64,000 nucleotides of DNA, from contig NC_052120.1 in assembly GCF_012273895.1 (NCBI RefSeq), forward strand, positions 5,828,001-5,892,000. Direction: 5' to 3'. Positions 12,201 through 27,200 of the stretch are shown here, one piece after another. The notes under the pieces were generated by a model that saw only the letters and a list, made by a program, of their open reading frames with translations, made no database searches and had not been told where the DNA came from. Within the stretch, counting starts at the first letter, position 1; each line of letters opens with the position of its first letter. The DNA is from Zerene cesonia (taxonomy: Eukaryota; Arthropoda; Insecta; Lepidoptera; Pieridae). A program made the translations under genes and the position numbers.

Positions 12201-15200
12201 AATCAGACGAGCCTCAGGCTCCATCGAATACACCTTTTGCAGTGATAACAGAACCAATGAACAGGTAAATCTGTGAGATTCGTATTTTACTAAGCAGACG
12301 CTTTATAGAAAATTGGTAGTCAATTGAATGGGAGTTACGATACAAAGATTGATTTTACCATTATCTTTTAATGAGGTTTTACGAAGATTGAAAATCACTC
12401 ATTATATGATTATAAATTCTTGTTGTATAAGTCCACTTTATTTTAGGACCAAAATACATAATATATTATATACAAATTAATTAGTGAGGTGACTTTTAAA
12501 TCACAGCACAATTTTTTATCTTTCAGTTTTCTACTAGATATATTTCAGTATTATTCTGAATGGACTTCAACCCCAAGCGGTCCGAAGCATGTTAATAAAC
12601 ACTTATAATTGTATAAGAGGCGCTTCGTCACGTCGCTAGCGATGATACTTCAAAGAACCTACATCGTTTAAGGGCTATCAAATTCACAATTAGCAAAAAA
12701 GTGCAAAATGCTCTCATTTGAGTTGAATTTCTCACTAACATTTTTATTTAATATGTATAAATTAATATAAATTGTGTATTAGTCAGTTACTTGAAAGGTA
12801 AAAATCAATTTAAAACGTTTCAATAGACGTTCCTTCCAATTAACTAAAATTGGATAATAGTTTTATTTTCAATAGGCCCCGAGCTACAAAAGGTAGTCAC
12901 AAAAGCGATTTATATTTATTCCATTTATATTTGCTTTTACATATCAATATGTTTATTTTATTCACTTTTTCAGAATTTTGAGTAGTTAATAAAATGGTCT
13001 TTCACTCAGGGCTGAATATTCAATGATTAGTTAAAACGTAATTGTAGAACATCACGTTAAAGAACCATTTAAAAATTGTTGCGTCTTTTGTTTATTTATT
13101 ATTTAAAATTTAGGCTATTTAGAAGTATGGGATGGATTAATTTTATCTATGTCTTAATGAAGGAATGGAAAATCGGCCCTTAATGATATAGATCATACTT
13201 TCTCACAATTATTTTCTGAAACGTTTTAGTTACAAACGCTTTATTTAAGTACGGAAATAATGGATATCAGTAGCTAAGTATGTGCTATAATTTTCACAAG
13301 CCATAAGTTCAACTGGTTGCTCAGTGGTTGGGACCTTGGACTTCATAAGAAAGTTAGGGTTCGAGACTAGACAAAAGCAAGAAGGCACTATTCACATTAC
13401 ACTGACTAAAAATGATGATGATGATCATAAGTAGATCAGTGACAGTTGCGTACATTGCCAATATCTCATCAGAAATAAACATTTTATTATCATACGAAGA
13501 AGTTAGAACAAAACTTTTTAATATATTTAAATTACCTATATCAAAGTAACATTAAACAATCACATACATAATCCGGTATTATGAGATTTAATGAAATTGA
13601 ACTAACAAGTTCGCTAACAAAGACTCGAAAACTTGTGATATAATGTGTTAAGTTGTAGATAATATCAGAAAAGAGCCTTATCAAATCCATCGCATGTGCT
13701 CTCAGGGCCTTCAGTGACTATCTGAAGGTTAACTTTGTAATTCTGTGGACTGTTCCACTATTACACGGGTAGACTTATTACACTTGGAATTTTACGTAAT
13801 GATGACGTTAACTTCGTTAAATAATTATCTTGATTGAAATATTATTTAATTAACACGTAATCAATTTCACTTGTCAAATAAAATATAACTTTATTTATAC
13901 CATTGTTTTAGAATCTAAACTACATAAATATTTATCCAGCGTGAAGTGAACAAGATTTTAATTGTGTTATAAGATGTAACAAGCAAAATATATTTGAAAG
14001 CGCCCGAGGGTCTCATGCGTCTCATGTTCTAATGAATGAAAATATATGGAATGGATAACATTGGCTAACTTTTAAATTGCTATGAATGTGTAAAGAAATT
14101 CGAATCAAAATATTAAACTAATGCCACGTCAAGCGAAACGTTTCATAAAAATGTCCAGAATTAAAATCTCATTTTTCTACTTAAACTTGAAATATTATTA
14201 AGTCATAGTAATTTTATTACTTTGCGAAAGTATTTAAAAATTAATTTCTTATGTTTTTAATACAATCACGTTTGTATAAGAATGAAAAAAGGTCAAATTA
14301 ACGTACCGACGAAAAGATCAAGTTTTTTACGAATTAAGACACGCTAAAATTATAAAAAACCGACTGTGTCAATATCTGCCATCTTTGTTTAATTAATTGA
14401 AGAACTGAACTGATAGACATCATTTCCTATTCCAATTTCAAATAAAACATTTTTGAAACTAGACGCTCGACCCAACTCCGCTCGGATATCAAGATTCCTG
14501 TTTTATCCCAAAGGAGAATTTGATCCGGATAAAAGTATACTATCAACCAAGTCAGCTCATACCCTGTCTGTATACCAAATTTCGTCAAAATCCGTTCAGT
14601 AGTTTCAGCGTGATTGACGGACAAACATCCTAACAAACAAACTTTCACATTTATAACTCGTAAGCACCGTTATAAATTCTTTATTTCAATGTACTCATTG
14701 TCACTCAATTACACTACATGCACTCGAAATACATGCCCCTCCTTATATCGCAGTCGGGGAATAAAGCCGACGTATAATAGTGCATATGTAACATTCCCAC
14801 CTATTCTATGAAATTTATCTCACTAGAATATATTTTATGTCACTAGTTGACCTAAAAGTCGGTAGTTTTGTACTCAGTGACGTGATAAATGTGATGGCAT
14901 CGAATCGGTGCGGCAATAAGCGCGTCTATTCAAGCTCGCAACCCGAGCGTGTGTGGTTTTCAGAGGTCGATAAACATATGTGCAGATATAAATTTATCAT
15001 ACAAATTAAACTATTGTTTTGTACAATACTGAAATAGATAAATATCAAATTAGTAAATCAACTTACGAAATCAACAGTTGCAGATAAATCGAGAGGGAAC
15101 GGTTTCTTTCTGGTTTGAGTATTGTAGAATATTGTTACGTTTGATGTAGATTTTCCGTGGGTATTTCATTCATTGATCTTTTTTTTTTGTAGTGTAGTGC

Positions 15201-18200
15201 ACAGAATAAGTTGAACTCAAAGTTAAATACTTTATATTTTGTATATGTTCTATTTATATAATTTGTTAAATAATGACTAATTTAAAAGTATTAAACTTTA
15301 GTGTCTCTTGTAAAACACTTATCTAGTTACGTTTTGAATACCATTAAAAAAAATAATGTATAGTCAATATGAAATCAACACAATTATACATGTTTGTAAA
15401 TCACTATATATATACGAGGTGGAGACGACAACGAGATAAAATTAAATGAATATACCAGTACTTTAGTCAGAAAACTTCAAATTTAGATTTCATGATTTTA
15501 TCCAAAACGCCCTATAGATAAAGGTTACGTACTCCAACTCTTACCGACACTGCATCGTTGCCACACCTCTCGCAGGTTAGCAGCATAGGATAGTGAATGG
15601 AAAATTATAAATGATGATCTGTTTTGTTTTCATTTTGTATTTAATGCATTTCTTTTTAGGTTGTTATTAGCATATGTAGGTACTGTGTTATACATTTTTG
15701 TTATTGTCGTCTTCAAACAGTACCTATAAAGTTTTATTTTGAAGCATTATTTAAATCTATGATTGATTAGCAAATAATAAATAGAAATATCAGTTTAACG
15801 TATATCATAAACCATGCCTATTTAACATGACCACTACTCGATATCCACGGGATGTCATTTAAATAATTTATCAAAATTAAAGACTTTTTAACGGATTTTA
15901 AACGATTTATGCATTATATTATTAACCCGACGTTTCAAACAATCGAATAATTCATCGACTTAATGATATTCAGTCCCTAATAGTTTTCTTAATAGACGGT
16001 GATTCGGGAATGTTCAGTGAATTTTGGGAGTAGAAGTTTAACGAAATCCTAGTTCATGAATAGGGATCAAGCGGAGATCGGTTTGGCGTTTGATATCAGA
16101 TCATGGGAGCCATCAGATTAGCGCGCAGGCGGCCTCTATCCGATGTTTGTGTAATGAATTTGCATTGACGTCCTTATTAACTGGGTCGTGTTGGGGGTTT
16201 ACGCTGCATTTTCATTCGCTTGTTTGTGGAAATTGATTCATTATAAACGTTGCCAGCTTTTCAGTGTTATGTGTATATTTAATCAGTTCTTTGTAATACG
16301 ATATTTTATGGTTCAGGTAATTATTGTTTCCTCGTATCTTATAATTGGCTTTCCAATGTTGATTTTATTTTGATTAAACGTCTGTTTTGCCCGATATATG
16401 ATCCATATAGCGTTTATGAAATATTAGCGTAAAAGCAACTAAATCTATGGAGAGGTCATATTATAGGTATAATATCGCATACAATTAATGTAATCTGAGG
16501 TGGAGTTATGGTAAAGTTAACAATCTTCCCACCACATCTACATATTAAGACGTACCTGTGTTTAACTACTCCCGAGAACTGCTTAACCATCACGCAGGTG
16601 CGTCTTTAATTAGTTTATATTTGATTAGGTAGTGTTAGCTATCTCCTCTAGCATTACTAAGCAATGTGTAGTAACATTAGATCGCGTCATCAAATTCACA
16701 TACTAATTAGACGTACGTAAATGTAGAGAGTATTATGAAACCCATAGAAAAAATGCTATTTTTGAAAGAAAAAATGCAGCATGGATTTATTATTATTTAA
16801 TGTTCATGCTTACTGAAAATAACTACGTAATAATATAATTAGCTCGCTTTGACTGTGATCGAAAACCATTAATTGGTGTTCATTAGCAGGAAATTTATTT
16901 GGTTTTAATCGTCTATTTGATATTTCCATTTCATGTCAATCATGAATGTGAAATGCAGTGCAAATTGCTGCCACGGAAGCAAGCTTTGTGGCTTGCAGAA
17001 AGTGCGCTACACTGTCTATTATATTTAGAACTTAACTTTGAGGATAAATGCATACAATATTTTATTCTCAATACATTCTGGTGTGCAATGTTTAAATTGT
17101 AGATGAATAATATTCAAGTTTCGAATATAATAATAAAATATTAAGATCGTTGCGTAATCATAATCTATTTAATGTGAATGACTGTTTAAATGATAAAATT
17201 ATTCATAACTTTAGGTGGTCGTTGAATTTTTATTTATATTACGAGTATTGCTTAGAAATGTAACTGTTTAATAAGCATATGAAAAAAGTATTTCTTTTTG
17301 TTCAGCTTACGGGAATCTGGGCAGCGTTTTGTCTACACAGGGAAGAATTGCAGAGGCTGAGGCTGCGTTTGAAAGAGCACTGAAATATAGACCGAATATG
17401 GCCGATGTTCATTATAACTTGTGAGTACCATTGTTTGATATTATTTTCGAACGAGCTGTTAGCTACGTACCTACATCTTGTGATTTAGATTGTAATAAAA
17501 ACGTCAAAAATTTACATGTATTCTATGTTATTTATAGACGTAGAAACCTTTTAATGCCTTTGGGAGCCGTTTATTTCAGGTTTGAAAGAAAATCTTTTAA
17601 ATACTGCCTACCTACTATTATTACGATATTGTATTGCATTGGCTTCTTTATTCTGCAAAAAACCTCGATAAAGTTAAACTCAGTGGAACAAATAAAATCA
17701 AACTGAAAAGAAATGAAAGGGTATTTCGGTAAATTCAAAATGTTATAATCGAGATAACAAAAGTTCAATAATACATTCAAAAGGCTTCTAAGTTCACTCC
17801 AAGGAAAGACGAAAATAATGTTCTATGTACTTTCCTCGGGGGATTGAAAAGTAAAGGTTCGATCCTTATTAGGGACATCGAAAAATATCGTAAAACACAG
17901 ATACTGTAGGTAATTTTTATTGCGATAACATATACCTACCTAACGTAGAAATTAACAAGCAAAGCAATGAGTTGTCCATTTGTTTTTAAAACTTGGTTGT
18001 AATCGAAATACAATGAGACATGAAAATATCTAGTTTTTGCGTAATGGTACAGGACATACCTATTAGTCGTTTATCACTCCATATTCTATATATATCGATA
18101 TTCTATAGACATGTAACTTAATACAATAACAACTTTTTTAATGTTTCATTTTCAAACAGTTGTAGAGCTATAAGATTTTGTTTATATATCTTTATCCAAA

Positions 18201-21200
18201 ACAAAACTGAAATCATAAAAGGCCATCCGTGCGGGTTCTCGTCGCCATCATATCCTAACATAAAGAGAATTTTAAATGAACTTTCACGAGTAAATATGTA
18301 CGAATATACTTAAAATAACATACGCCATTTGAATTCAGTTTTAACCCGATTAAAAGTCAAATAAAAATTACTGTACTTCATTCAATTGTTTTGTTTACTA
18401 AATCAACGTTTAAACAAATTTGAACATTATAATAATAGATCGGCATTTCTACATTGCGACACAAAATCAATAGGCACACAACACAGGCTGTCCCATTAAT
18501 TCACTGAAGCTTCGAATACTTGAATTAATCGGGTACGCTCCTCTCGACTCCACCACCTAAGCGTCGGGTTTCCGTGCAGTTTCACAAATTAACGTCATGC
18601 CATATAGCATAATTACTGAATGCTCGGCCTAAACTTTTTCCTTTACAACAATTTGGGTTCCCTTTGAAGCCGGCTTGAGTCAAAAATTAAATTGTAAGGT
18701 CTCTTCGGGTCAAAGGAGAAATATTTTGTTTTGGCGTTTTATTATTTATTATGTAGGACAATTGGCGCTTATCGTTTGATAAACAAATGATATTGTTAGC
18801 TGTTTCCATTATTCTTTCGTGGTTTATTTTGAGGGAGGCTAAGAAAATGAAACTGTTTTGGTTGAATGACTAAATATTCCATCTTGCGTCTTATTTAAAA
18901 TGTTAATATTATGCCGCTACGTAGAAGCTCGCGTCTGACATGGATGTGGGTAGATTGACAATTTAGGCCACATTAGTCAGTGTGATTTATTGTATGCTAG
19001 CACTCACCGCATGTTATGTATGCGAAATGTGTATTTTAATAGAGTTTCAGAAAAGCGTTTATTTAATGTCGGTTTGGAAAATCTTTTACTGAATTATGTT
19101 TACATGAAATCATGAAAAAACGGTTAAATAAACGAATTGTTTGATTTTTAGTTTTAGTTTTAGTTTTGATTTATGTCATAGTCGGCAAAGGAGCTGGTGG
19201 GTCGCCTGATGGTAAGCGCTACCACCGCCCATGAACATTTCAAGAGGTCAATTGCAGACCTTTCGCCTCTACAAATGCATTGCCGACTTTAATTGGGAAG
19301 GGATTAGGAAAGGATTGATGAGAGGAATAAAGGAAAGGACTGGGATGGGTAAGGAAAAGGATATGGGCCTCCGGCTCCCCCACTCACCGTACGAAACACA
19401 ATAGCAAGCTATTATTTCACGCCGGTTTTCTGTGGGGGTGTGGTACTTCCCCGGTGCGAGCTGGCCCAATTCGTGCCGAAGCGTGCTCGACTCCCACAAT
19501 AAAAATAAAATATATACATATATATCATTACAGCATGTGGAATTATTGTCCATGAAATATAACTCAAACATTGAAGCAACATTCTCGTTGAAAGATTTAT
19601 TTTGATAACAGATCAGAACATAACGATTCTCTATAAAGTAGGATTGTTAGTTAGAGATCTATTTTTAACGACTGCTTCAAATACCGCACGATTTTATTAT
19701 GTATTTTATATGTCATGATAACAAATTCATGACGAAAAAGCACTATATTTCGTCGATCTTATAACGTACAAATATTATTGTATCAGCCACAGATTTAGCT
19801 TATTTGATATTCAGTTCCCGCACAAACCTACCAAATGGATGGGTGTTAGTAATGCTAATATACATGTATCATGTCACTTATACCTAATATAACCTGCTTT
19901 CTGCATGAACATGATAACCGACCACGTTTCAAATACGATGGAGTTTGAAATCTCTACCATCTTATTCTATTAAGGTCATGTAGCGCGCATGCTCTGATAT
20001 TATCTTTAATAACATGCGCTCTGTATAATCGAGCGAAGGGGAGACAATTACAAATACGGGAGTTGAGGCGTTTTATTACTTATTGGTTTTTCGCCCCTGA
20101 TTTCGTGTTCATTAGAAATTCAAATATGCGAATATATTATACGTTTCAACATGTAAGTTAACAAAGTTTATTTTATCAAGTGATAATAAATAAATTTATT
20201 TTGATAGTGTTTTGATAGTGAAAATAAATCATTGAATGCTGGGCGTCCCGTACAAAGCATATCTTAAGTTAATAATTGCATTTTCTCAAGAAACTATTAA
20301 TTGAATTTGACTTATTTAATTTATTCATAGTCATCAGTCATTAAAGCATATTTTACGCCATCTCGCACGTACGTTCGCTTGTGAAGGTAACAGACGGGCG
20401 CACTACGGGGTAGCATGTCCCCAAAGACCTCAGTAGACCTGTAACTGGTTGGCCGCACAGTCACGAACGTGAATTTAAGCAAATGTCATCAATTTTATTA
20501 AAATAAATGATAACTTTAGTTATCGTCTTTGGACCATATAAAGAATATATGGAGTAATAGATTATAATATATTTGTTTTCTTGTTTTATTATGTATATAA
20601 TGTAATAGCAAGTAATTGAGCTGGTGGTTGCCTGATACTAAGCTATCACCAACGACGAAGGATAGGCAAAAGATTGACGATGGGAATAAAGAATGGACTG
20701 GGAAGGTTGAGAGAAACACAGTAGCATGCTACTATTCCGCGCCGGTCTTCTGTGGGGGTGTGGTACCTTCCACGGAATAAAATGGTGAAATTTGATTCAT
20801 CCCGCTCGCGTCCTCTCGCAATATTAGATTAGATTTTTTTAAATGTTAGTATGGTGTATAAGCGCCGGATGAATGATCGTCGGATGTATGAATTTTGACT
20901 TTACCGGTTTTTAACAAAAAAAAAGTAATATTTGCCAGGCCCTTTCTCTTACCAACGTGAGTTTAAGTGATATTAATTACATTGCTTGCTTCATGTAATT
21001 AATGGATGCCCCCTAACACAGTAAAGTTCCATAATATACCACAGTCAATAAAAATTATTGCTTTTTTATTTTAATCGATTATCATTTATCTCTATCATAT
21101 AGACGTAGATATATAGGTTGTATACTAATATGTATATTTGGTTTTTCGCAAAAGCGAATATGTACCTACATTATTTGTGCTCCAGGTATGTCTCGCCTAA

Positions 21201-24200
21201 ATATCAACTGAAAGCTAAGGTACAATTTTAAAATCCTCACTTTGCACCAAAAAAAGCTATGAAACATTTTTTGCTCGGGTAAGTTGGTGTCGGCTGGTTG
21301 ATGAGTTATTGTTACTACATCCATAGCAATAAGAACGGATTTTATTAACATTGTTATGACGTACGAATTGCTATCTGAATATTTATGTGCTTCAATTTTA
21401 ATGTTCGCGTATCAGTAATTCTTATAGATTCTCTGTTTATTTTACGAGTATGTACGTTCCTACTCCGGATTTTTATTGCGTTGTAACATACATACATACA
21501 TTTCGAGATAAATTACTCTTCTGACTTTTTTTTTAAGTCACGTGCCCCTTTTTCTATTGGTACTTCAATATATGTGAATAGACTACACCTCATTTCGGCA
21601 AGACGAAATATTTTCAACAACCATTCCTTGTGTTTGTTTTTATAAAGTATAAAAAATGTAGATTGCAGTACAGTTGGTAAGATTATTGGAGAAAAAACGA
21701 TGTAGAGATTGTTTCAATAACTGTATTATCCTATTATTAACGACAACTGTTTTCAACGTGAAAGGTCAGCAACGGCCCTGAGATAATGCAGGGAAAATAG
21801 CTGAAAATAAACTTCAATAATTTTAAAACACACTTCTATTCTATTTCTATTCAACTCAACAAGTTATTTGTTTCAATCATTCATTGTTTATTATGAATAA
21901 CTTAAAAAAAAAACAAATTATTCTCGTATTTTTCATTATGCACTCATTTTTATTGATCAAAAATGCAATAATAGCAGCAAAAGAATTAAATTATGTCGGT
22001 TCTAAGATGATTCCAAATGTAGCGACACAATCACTCGAGCACGTACGTATTGCCATCCAATTTATTGCTGAGTACTCATGAGTTATATTAGATTGCTTAA
22101 TATTGTGTTTATTCGCTCTTCATCATATTTCTACGTTTAGACATAAAAAGTTGACATAATACAAACAATAATTACGGTTTTCTTATCATGCGAGTTCTAT
22201 ATTTAAAATGATTGTACATTTTTTTGCCGCCTTATTTTTCTACACGTAATTAATGACAATAGGGTAAACTTGTTACTTGCCAGTTGAAATCAAGTTAAAA
22301 TACATACATAATATAAGTTAAGTACGATAAGGTAGCTTTTTAACAAAAAAAGTGCATTTTAAATTTTATTTTAATGAAAGCATCGCAAATACACATAATT
22401 CAAAGCGACTATCTAAAATATATATATCATATTAAAAAGCCGGAACGGAAAGTAATAGGCAACCCGTTTCGCTCGAGTAAAGGGTTCTCAGAATATGAAT
22501 TTAATACTACAGTTGTACAGCAAATATTAGAATATTTCTAGCTCATAAATCGTGCTTACGATACTATCTACGCTGTAGGTGCTAAATGGTGTGTTAAAAT
22601 CCATTTCCACCAATGCAAATCCGAATTCACTTCACACCGCTTCCATTACTGCGAAATGGAAGCAATGTGGGATACATACATAGAAGTGAACCAAGGCGGG
22701 CGTTCTGGGACAACATAGCGTGTCCCTTAGATAAGGCGTAGATTAAGCTCATGTTTGCACACACACATATTTAACATTCCCGACAGCTAGACTTGCGACA
22801 ACACTTGCGAGGTATTTTGCATATCGCCTGTTTGCGAAACAATTTGGTTTTGAACACTGACAATTTGGTTTTGAACATTTGACAGTATGTGGTGTAACAT
22901 TATCGAAATTTTGATAATGTTCATGTTGCTATGGGAAATATTCATTACATTTTCCTGATTGCATAATTTTAGTGAATTTTCAGTATCAGTTACATTTATT
23001 TTTTTACGTCAAGTAGGAAAATATTATTAATTATTTACAAGGTTGTAATTGTTTCTTGTCTTCTCGTAGAATGAATGTAAAACAATAACACTTATTATAC
23101 GTTAAAAAGAATATTTGTAAACAAACCGATTATTTTAGTACGTATTATTTTCAATTATATAAATAATCTAATTGTCTGTCGCAAGCCCTGAATAGTCGTT
23201 CGTGTATGGATGTTAGTTGTGTATAAATATATTATGTACTAAATATACAAGCATTTTGGAGTGGAGGAAACTAATTTAAGAACTTTGAAAAATGTGGAAA
23301 AATGCTCCATCGATATGTAACTCGACTTATCATACAAACATTAGTAAATAATAATGATTTCTTATAACAGTTTTTTTTTATTTACCAAGTCAAAACTGAC
23401 TTCGAATTCTCAGAACCAGACCAAATTAAAATGCGACCGTATTGGAGGCACCAGCTTTCGAATATTAAAACAATCATAAAAATTGGTTCATCCAATAAAA
23501 ACGTATGAATACAGAAAAATATATAACCTCTTCCTTTTTTGAAGTCAGTTGTAAACAGCGAAATTACTTTTCCCAAGAAATGAAGAAACAAAACAACGCC
23601 TTATACTTTCTAGCTTTTATCTAAATTACTGAGGTTAATAAGAAATTAAGGACGCCCACGTCAATAACACGTTGAAATGGTATAAATTTTCATGACATTA
23701 AGTTCAGGTGGAGTCAAACATGTTTTTGGTCGCAATAAAGCGGCTTTCGAGAAGGTTGTCTTTGCGCTCTGTAAATCAATTTCAACGGAACTTTGTTACT
23801 CATTCGCATTTAATAGCACCGCAGTAGTGTGGCGTATATATTGTCAAATTATATACAATAAGTATATCATTTCATTCTCTGCTAATTGGTGCAAGTTTGT
23901 ATCTTTTGAATACCACCTCAGTTTGCGCTTTGGTAACTATTGTCCAGGCTTCTCTCTCTTCGTCTTCGCTTTTCACAACATAATGTATATGTTAATTTAT
24001 AATGTTTATGAAAATAACCTAAAAAATTATTGTCTAAAGAGAAAAGCAAAAGCACACTTATGATATCGTAGCTTAAAATACCTGTGACCGTTGTGAATAT
24101 TAATAATTTACGATGATGTCTCAAATAAATATTTATAAATTTACTCACGAAAAATTATCAAGGAGTTGTACACAATTAATGTGATAAATTAGTTCAAATT

Positions 24201-27200
24201 TGATCGTGGATAGTGGAGTGTTGCTAATTAACATATGTTTTTGTCCTATGTATTGGTTAGTAGATCATAAATACGGTACTTTAATTACTTCAATTCAAAG
24301 TACATGTTTTGTTTTTGCTTAGTTAACCCACTATCTTATGCCTTAATCTAAACTCTATTATGATAAACAACACATTTACACGTAAATAGAATGTCAGATC
24401 TGACATAAAAATGAGTTTGCACCTATCTCCATACAAATACGTCACATTCAATAATGTGGTTTTATATTAACTCTGAAACGCCTTTGGCACTGGAATTAAT
24501 TCTGTAACTGAAGTGGAACTTCGTGTTTCTTTGTAGAAAATAACTGATACTTGTTTCTTATTATACTATTATAATTAGCTTTTTCACTTATACTACCTAT
24601 ATCTAAAGACATGATGATAAGAAGATACCGTATACCATCCCGCAATCCACTTATTTTTTTACCTAAATGTGTTATCAACGTATAATATATATAATATACA
24701 CATACATATATCTCCTGAAAATGAAATAGAAGCTTTGATTTAAGTTGGTAAGTGGTTGGTTTGCTAGTCATTATCATTGGAAAGAAAAAGACTGCTTAAA
24801 ATGTTATATGATATATAACTGGATTTAAGGAAACTTGCTAAAGTCTCTGTTCACCGTTGGAATACATCAATGCCAATTAAACTTATTTCATATTCGCGTT
24901 CAATTAATTTGTATTTGTTGAGCTAATATATTAACCAGAAACAATGCATACTAAATCACGATAGGTATCTGCGAAACCATCAAATTACTTTATATTATTC
25001 AAATGTACAGCGGGGAATATTACAAACTATGATTGTGTTAATGTGGGATATAATTTGAGTGTGCAGGTAAACATTAATTCAATTTACGATTTGTCACCTC
25101 GGCTGAATCGCGGAATGTCGCAATCGCGTGACAAGGCCTGGCGGAAGCTTCTTGAGCTTTCACTGCATAAATTACTTTCAATTGATCCGAGCGGCTGTAT
25201 TCAAATATACCGCATCAAACAAATATTACAGCGACGCCATTAATATCGTTGAGAACTTTGTTATTGCGGTTTGAGGCGGACTTTTGATCACTAGTTCACT
25301 ACTTTGTATCAAATCGTATTGCGCTACGTTCAATCATTTTAAGTTGTAACTAAGGCTGACTTCAAAGCTAGATGAAATTGATATTGCACAACACTGTGAA
25401 GCGATTGTATTATTTTTAAAATATTACAACCACAGTGCTGAATCTTAAGTTACAAAGAACGTTTTACTTTATTCCCATTATATTTTGTCATTATTTGCTT
25501 GTATATTTATCTGACTTTATTTACTGAAATCAGAAAGTGAAAAAGATCTATAAACTAAGAAATGAGCAGACTTTTTATTTTCTGAATTTTATATGATGTA
25601 TTTATTATAGCTATCTTGTTGTGATTTTTTTCACTCTAACTATTAACAGGCTGCGCACAATGCTATTTACATACAATAGTGTGAATTAGTTAACAAAATG
25701 TATAAACATAAAATACGTGGTAATTTATAGTATAATAAATATTTTTATACAAAAACAAGTAAATAAATGGATTGCCGTGTTCATAATAAAATGGCTTTTA
25801 AATACAGACTATAAACATGTAAACGCTTTTAAAGCTTTAGTTAATTTTGCTCTGTGTCAGCTATTCCAAAGCTATTATCTTATGACACACGTTACCTTCA
25901 TATTGAAATTAATTGAATATTTCCCTAAGTTTATGAGATTTTTACATATAAACATAAACGGTCCCTTAATTTTTGAAGATATTTTGTACAAGACATATCC
26001 ATTATTGTAATGGATTAGATTTTTTTGTATGGCTACTTGTCCAATGAACAAAGCTACTCACTATAAACCAATAAACTGGTGAAGGCATGCTTAGATTTCA
26101 GGAAGCTTCGATGTGAATTCATCGATGCTAGTAGGCCGTTCCCGCGCGTACATTACGCCGCCTCACGTAAATCGGCGAAAGTTTTATTCCCGTAACATTG
26201 AACAGTACAACGTTGTATCAAGCACGTCATTGTAATTAGAGGGGAATTAGGAACAAATTATTGCTGGCGTAGACGGGGTGCAATGGCCCGAGTGGGACGA
26301 TTCTCATTAGTGTTCGCTGAGCCCACGTTGAGCTCGACCCATAGTCTGCATTATTCATGTGAACAATATTGCACTGCCGCATCTATGTATTATTAAGCTA
26401 GTTTTTTATCTCACTCGACAACGAAATGACGTTCAGCGCTGATGATATATGATGGAACATTCTCGAACATGCCACGTAGTTGTGCATGAATTATTAGCAA
26501 AAACGGTTGTAATATTACGATAAAATTCATTTACATAAATCGTGTTATCGCTTTGTTGTTAATATTGTTACTTCCGCTAACAGGGAATACAAAAGGTTTT
26601 TTGTTTTGTGTTATTAACAGTGCTATAAATAATTATACACGTATTGGTAAAGCTATTTAATTATATTTGAGTTAGAATTCATAGCTTACCTTCTTTCAAG
26701 TTATTTAGTAGATATTTAAAATCATTTCAATTAACCAAAAAATTGTTAAAGTTAATGTAATTAGATACATTTATCAGAATATGTTTAAGAGAGAAAATTA
26801 ACGCTATGAACTTGAACGTCCAAATCATATTATTTTTAATGAGTATTAGCATATTATCATTAATGAAATTTCTGTATTATAAATTCGAAGGGTATTTTAT
26901 GAAAAAGATAAGAGAAGATTATAAATCAAAAGCATACCTGTATGGTTATAGCCACGGGCAACAATTTGAGTAAATATAAGCGATAGGATGTATTAAATTT
27001 AAGACCCACTTTGACGTAGCAATTGTAATTGAGGATCAAAGGATAAATAAACATCGTTAAGCATCGCGTTCGTTCAAAGCGAGGCATATTGTACATGAAT
27101 CCATAACTGAATTATTGGTATGCTTATGATGAATTGCCTACTCGAGACAAAGCGTCTACACGTCTTTTTATTCTTTCATTCACTTTCCGTGTTTCTCAAC

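Larger units (their letters stand above)
9202..17305 (+). other. Tmtc2: TMTC2 intron A-B, 8.1 kb
   Basis: AT-rich intron. It contains a 20-base GC palindrome at 9631-9650, a SINE remnant at 13311-13426 and a Helitron-like fragment at 14457-14657. The short open frames here (for example 14837-15037 and 16188-16373) lack splice context or recognisable protein. Confidence 0.85.

Noticed and set aside
13311..13426. Possible tRNA gene
   Set aside because: A and B boxes are present, but there is no cloverleaf or acceptor pairing and the tail is a SINE-type ATGATG repeat.
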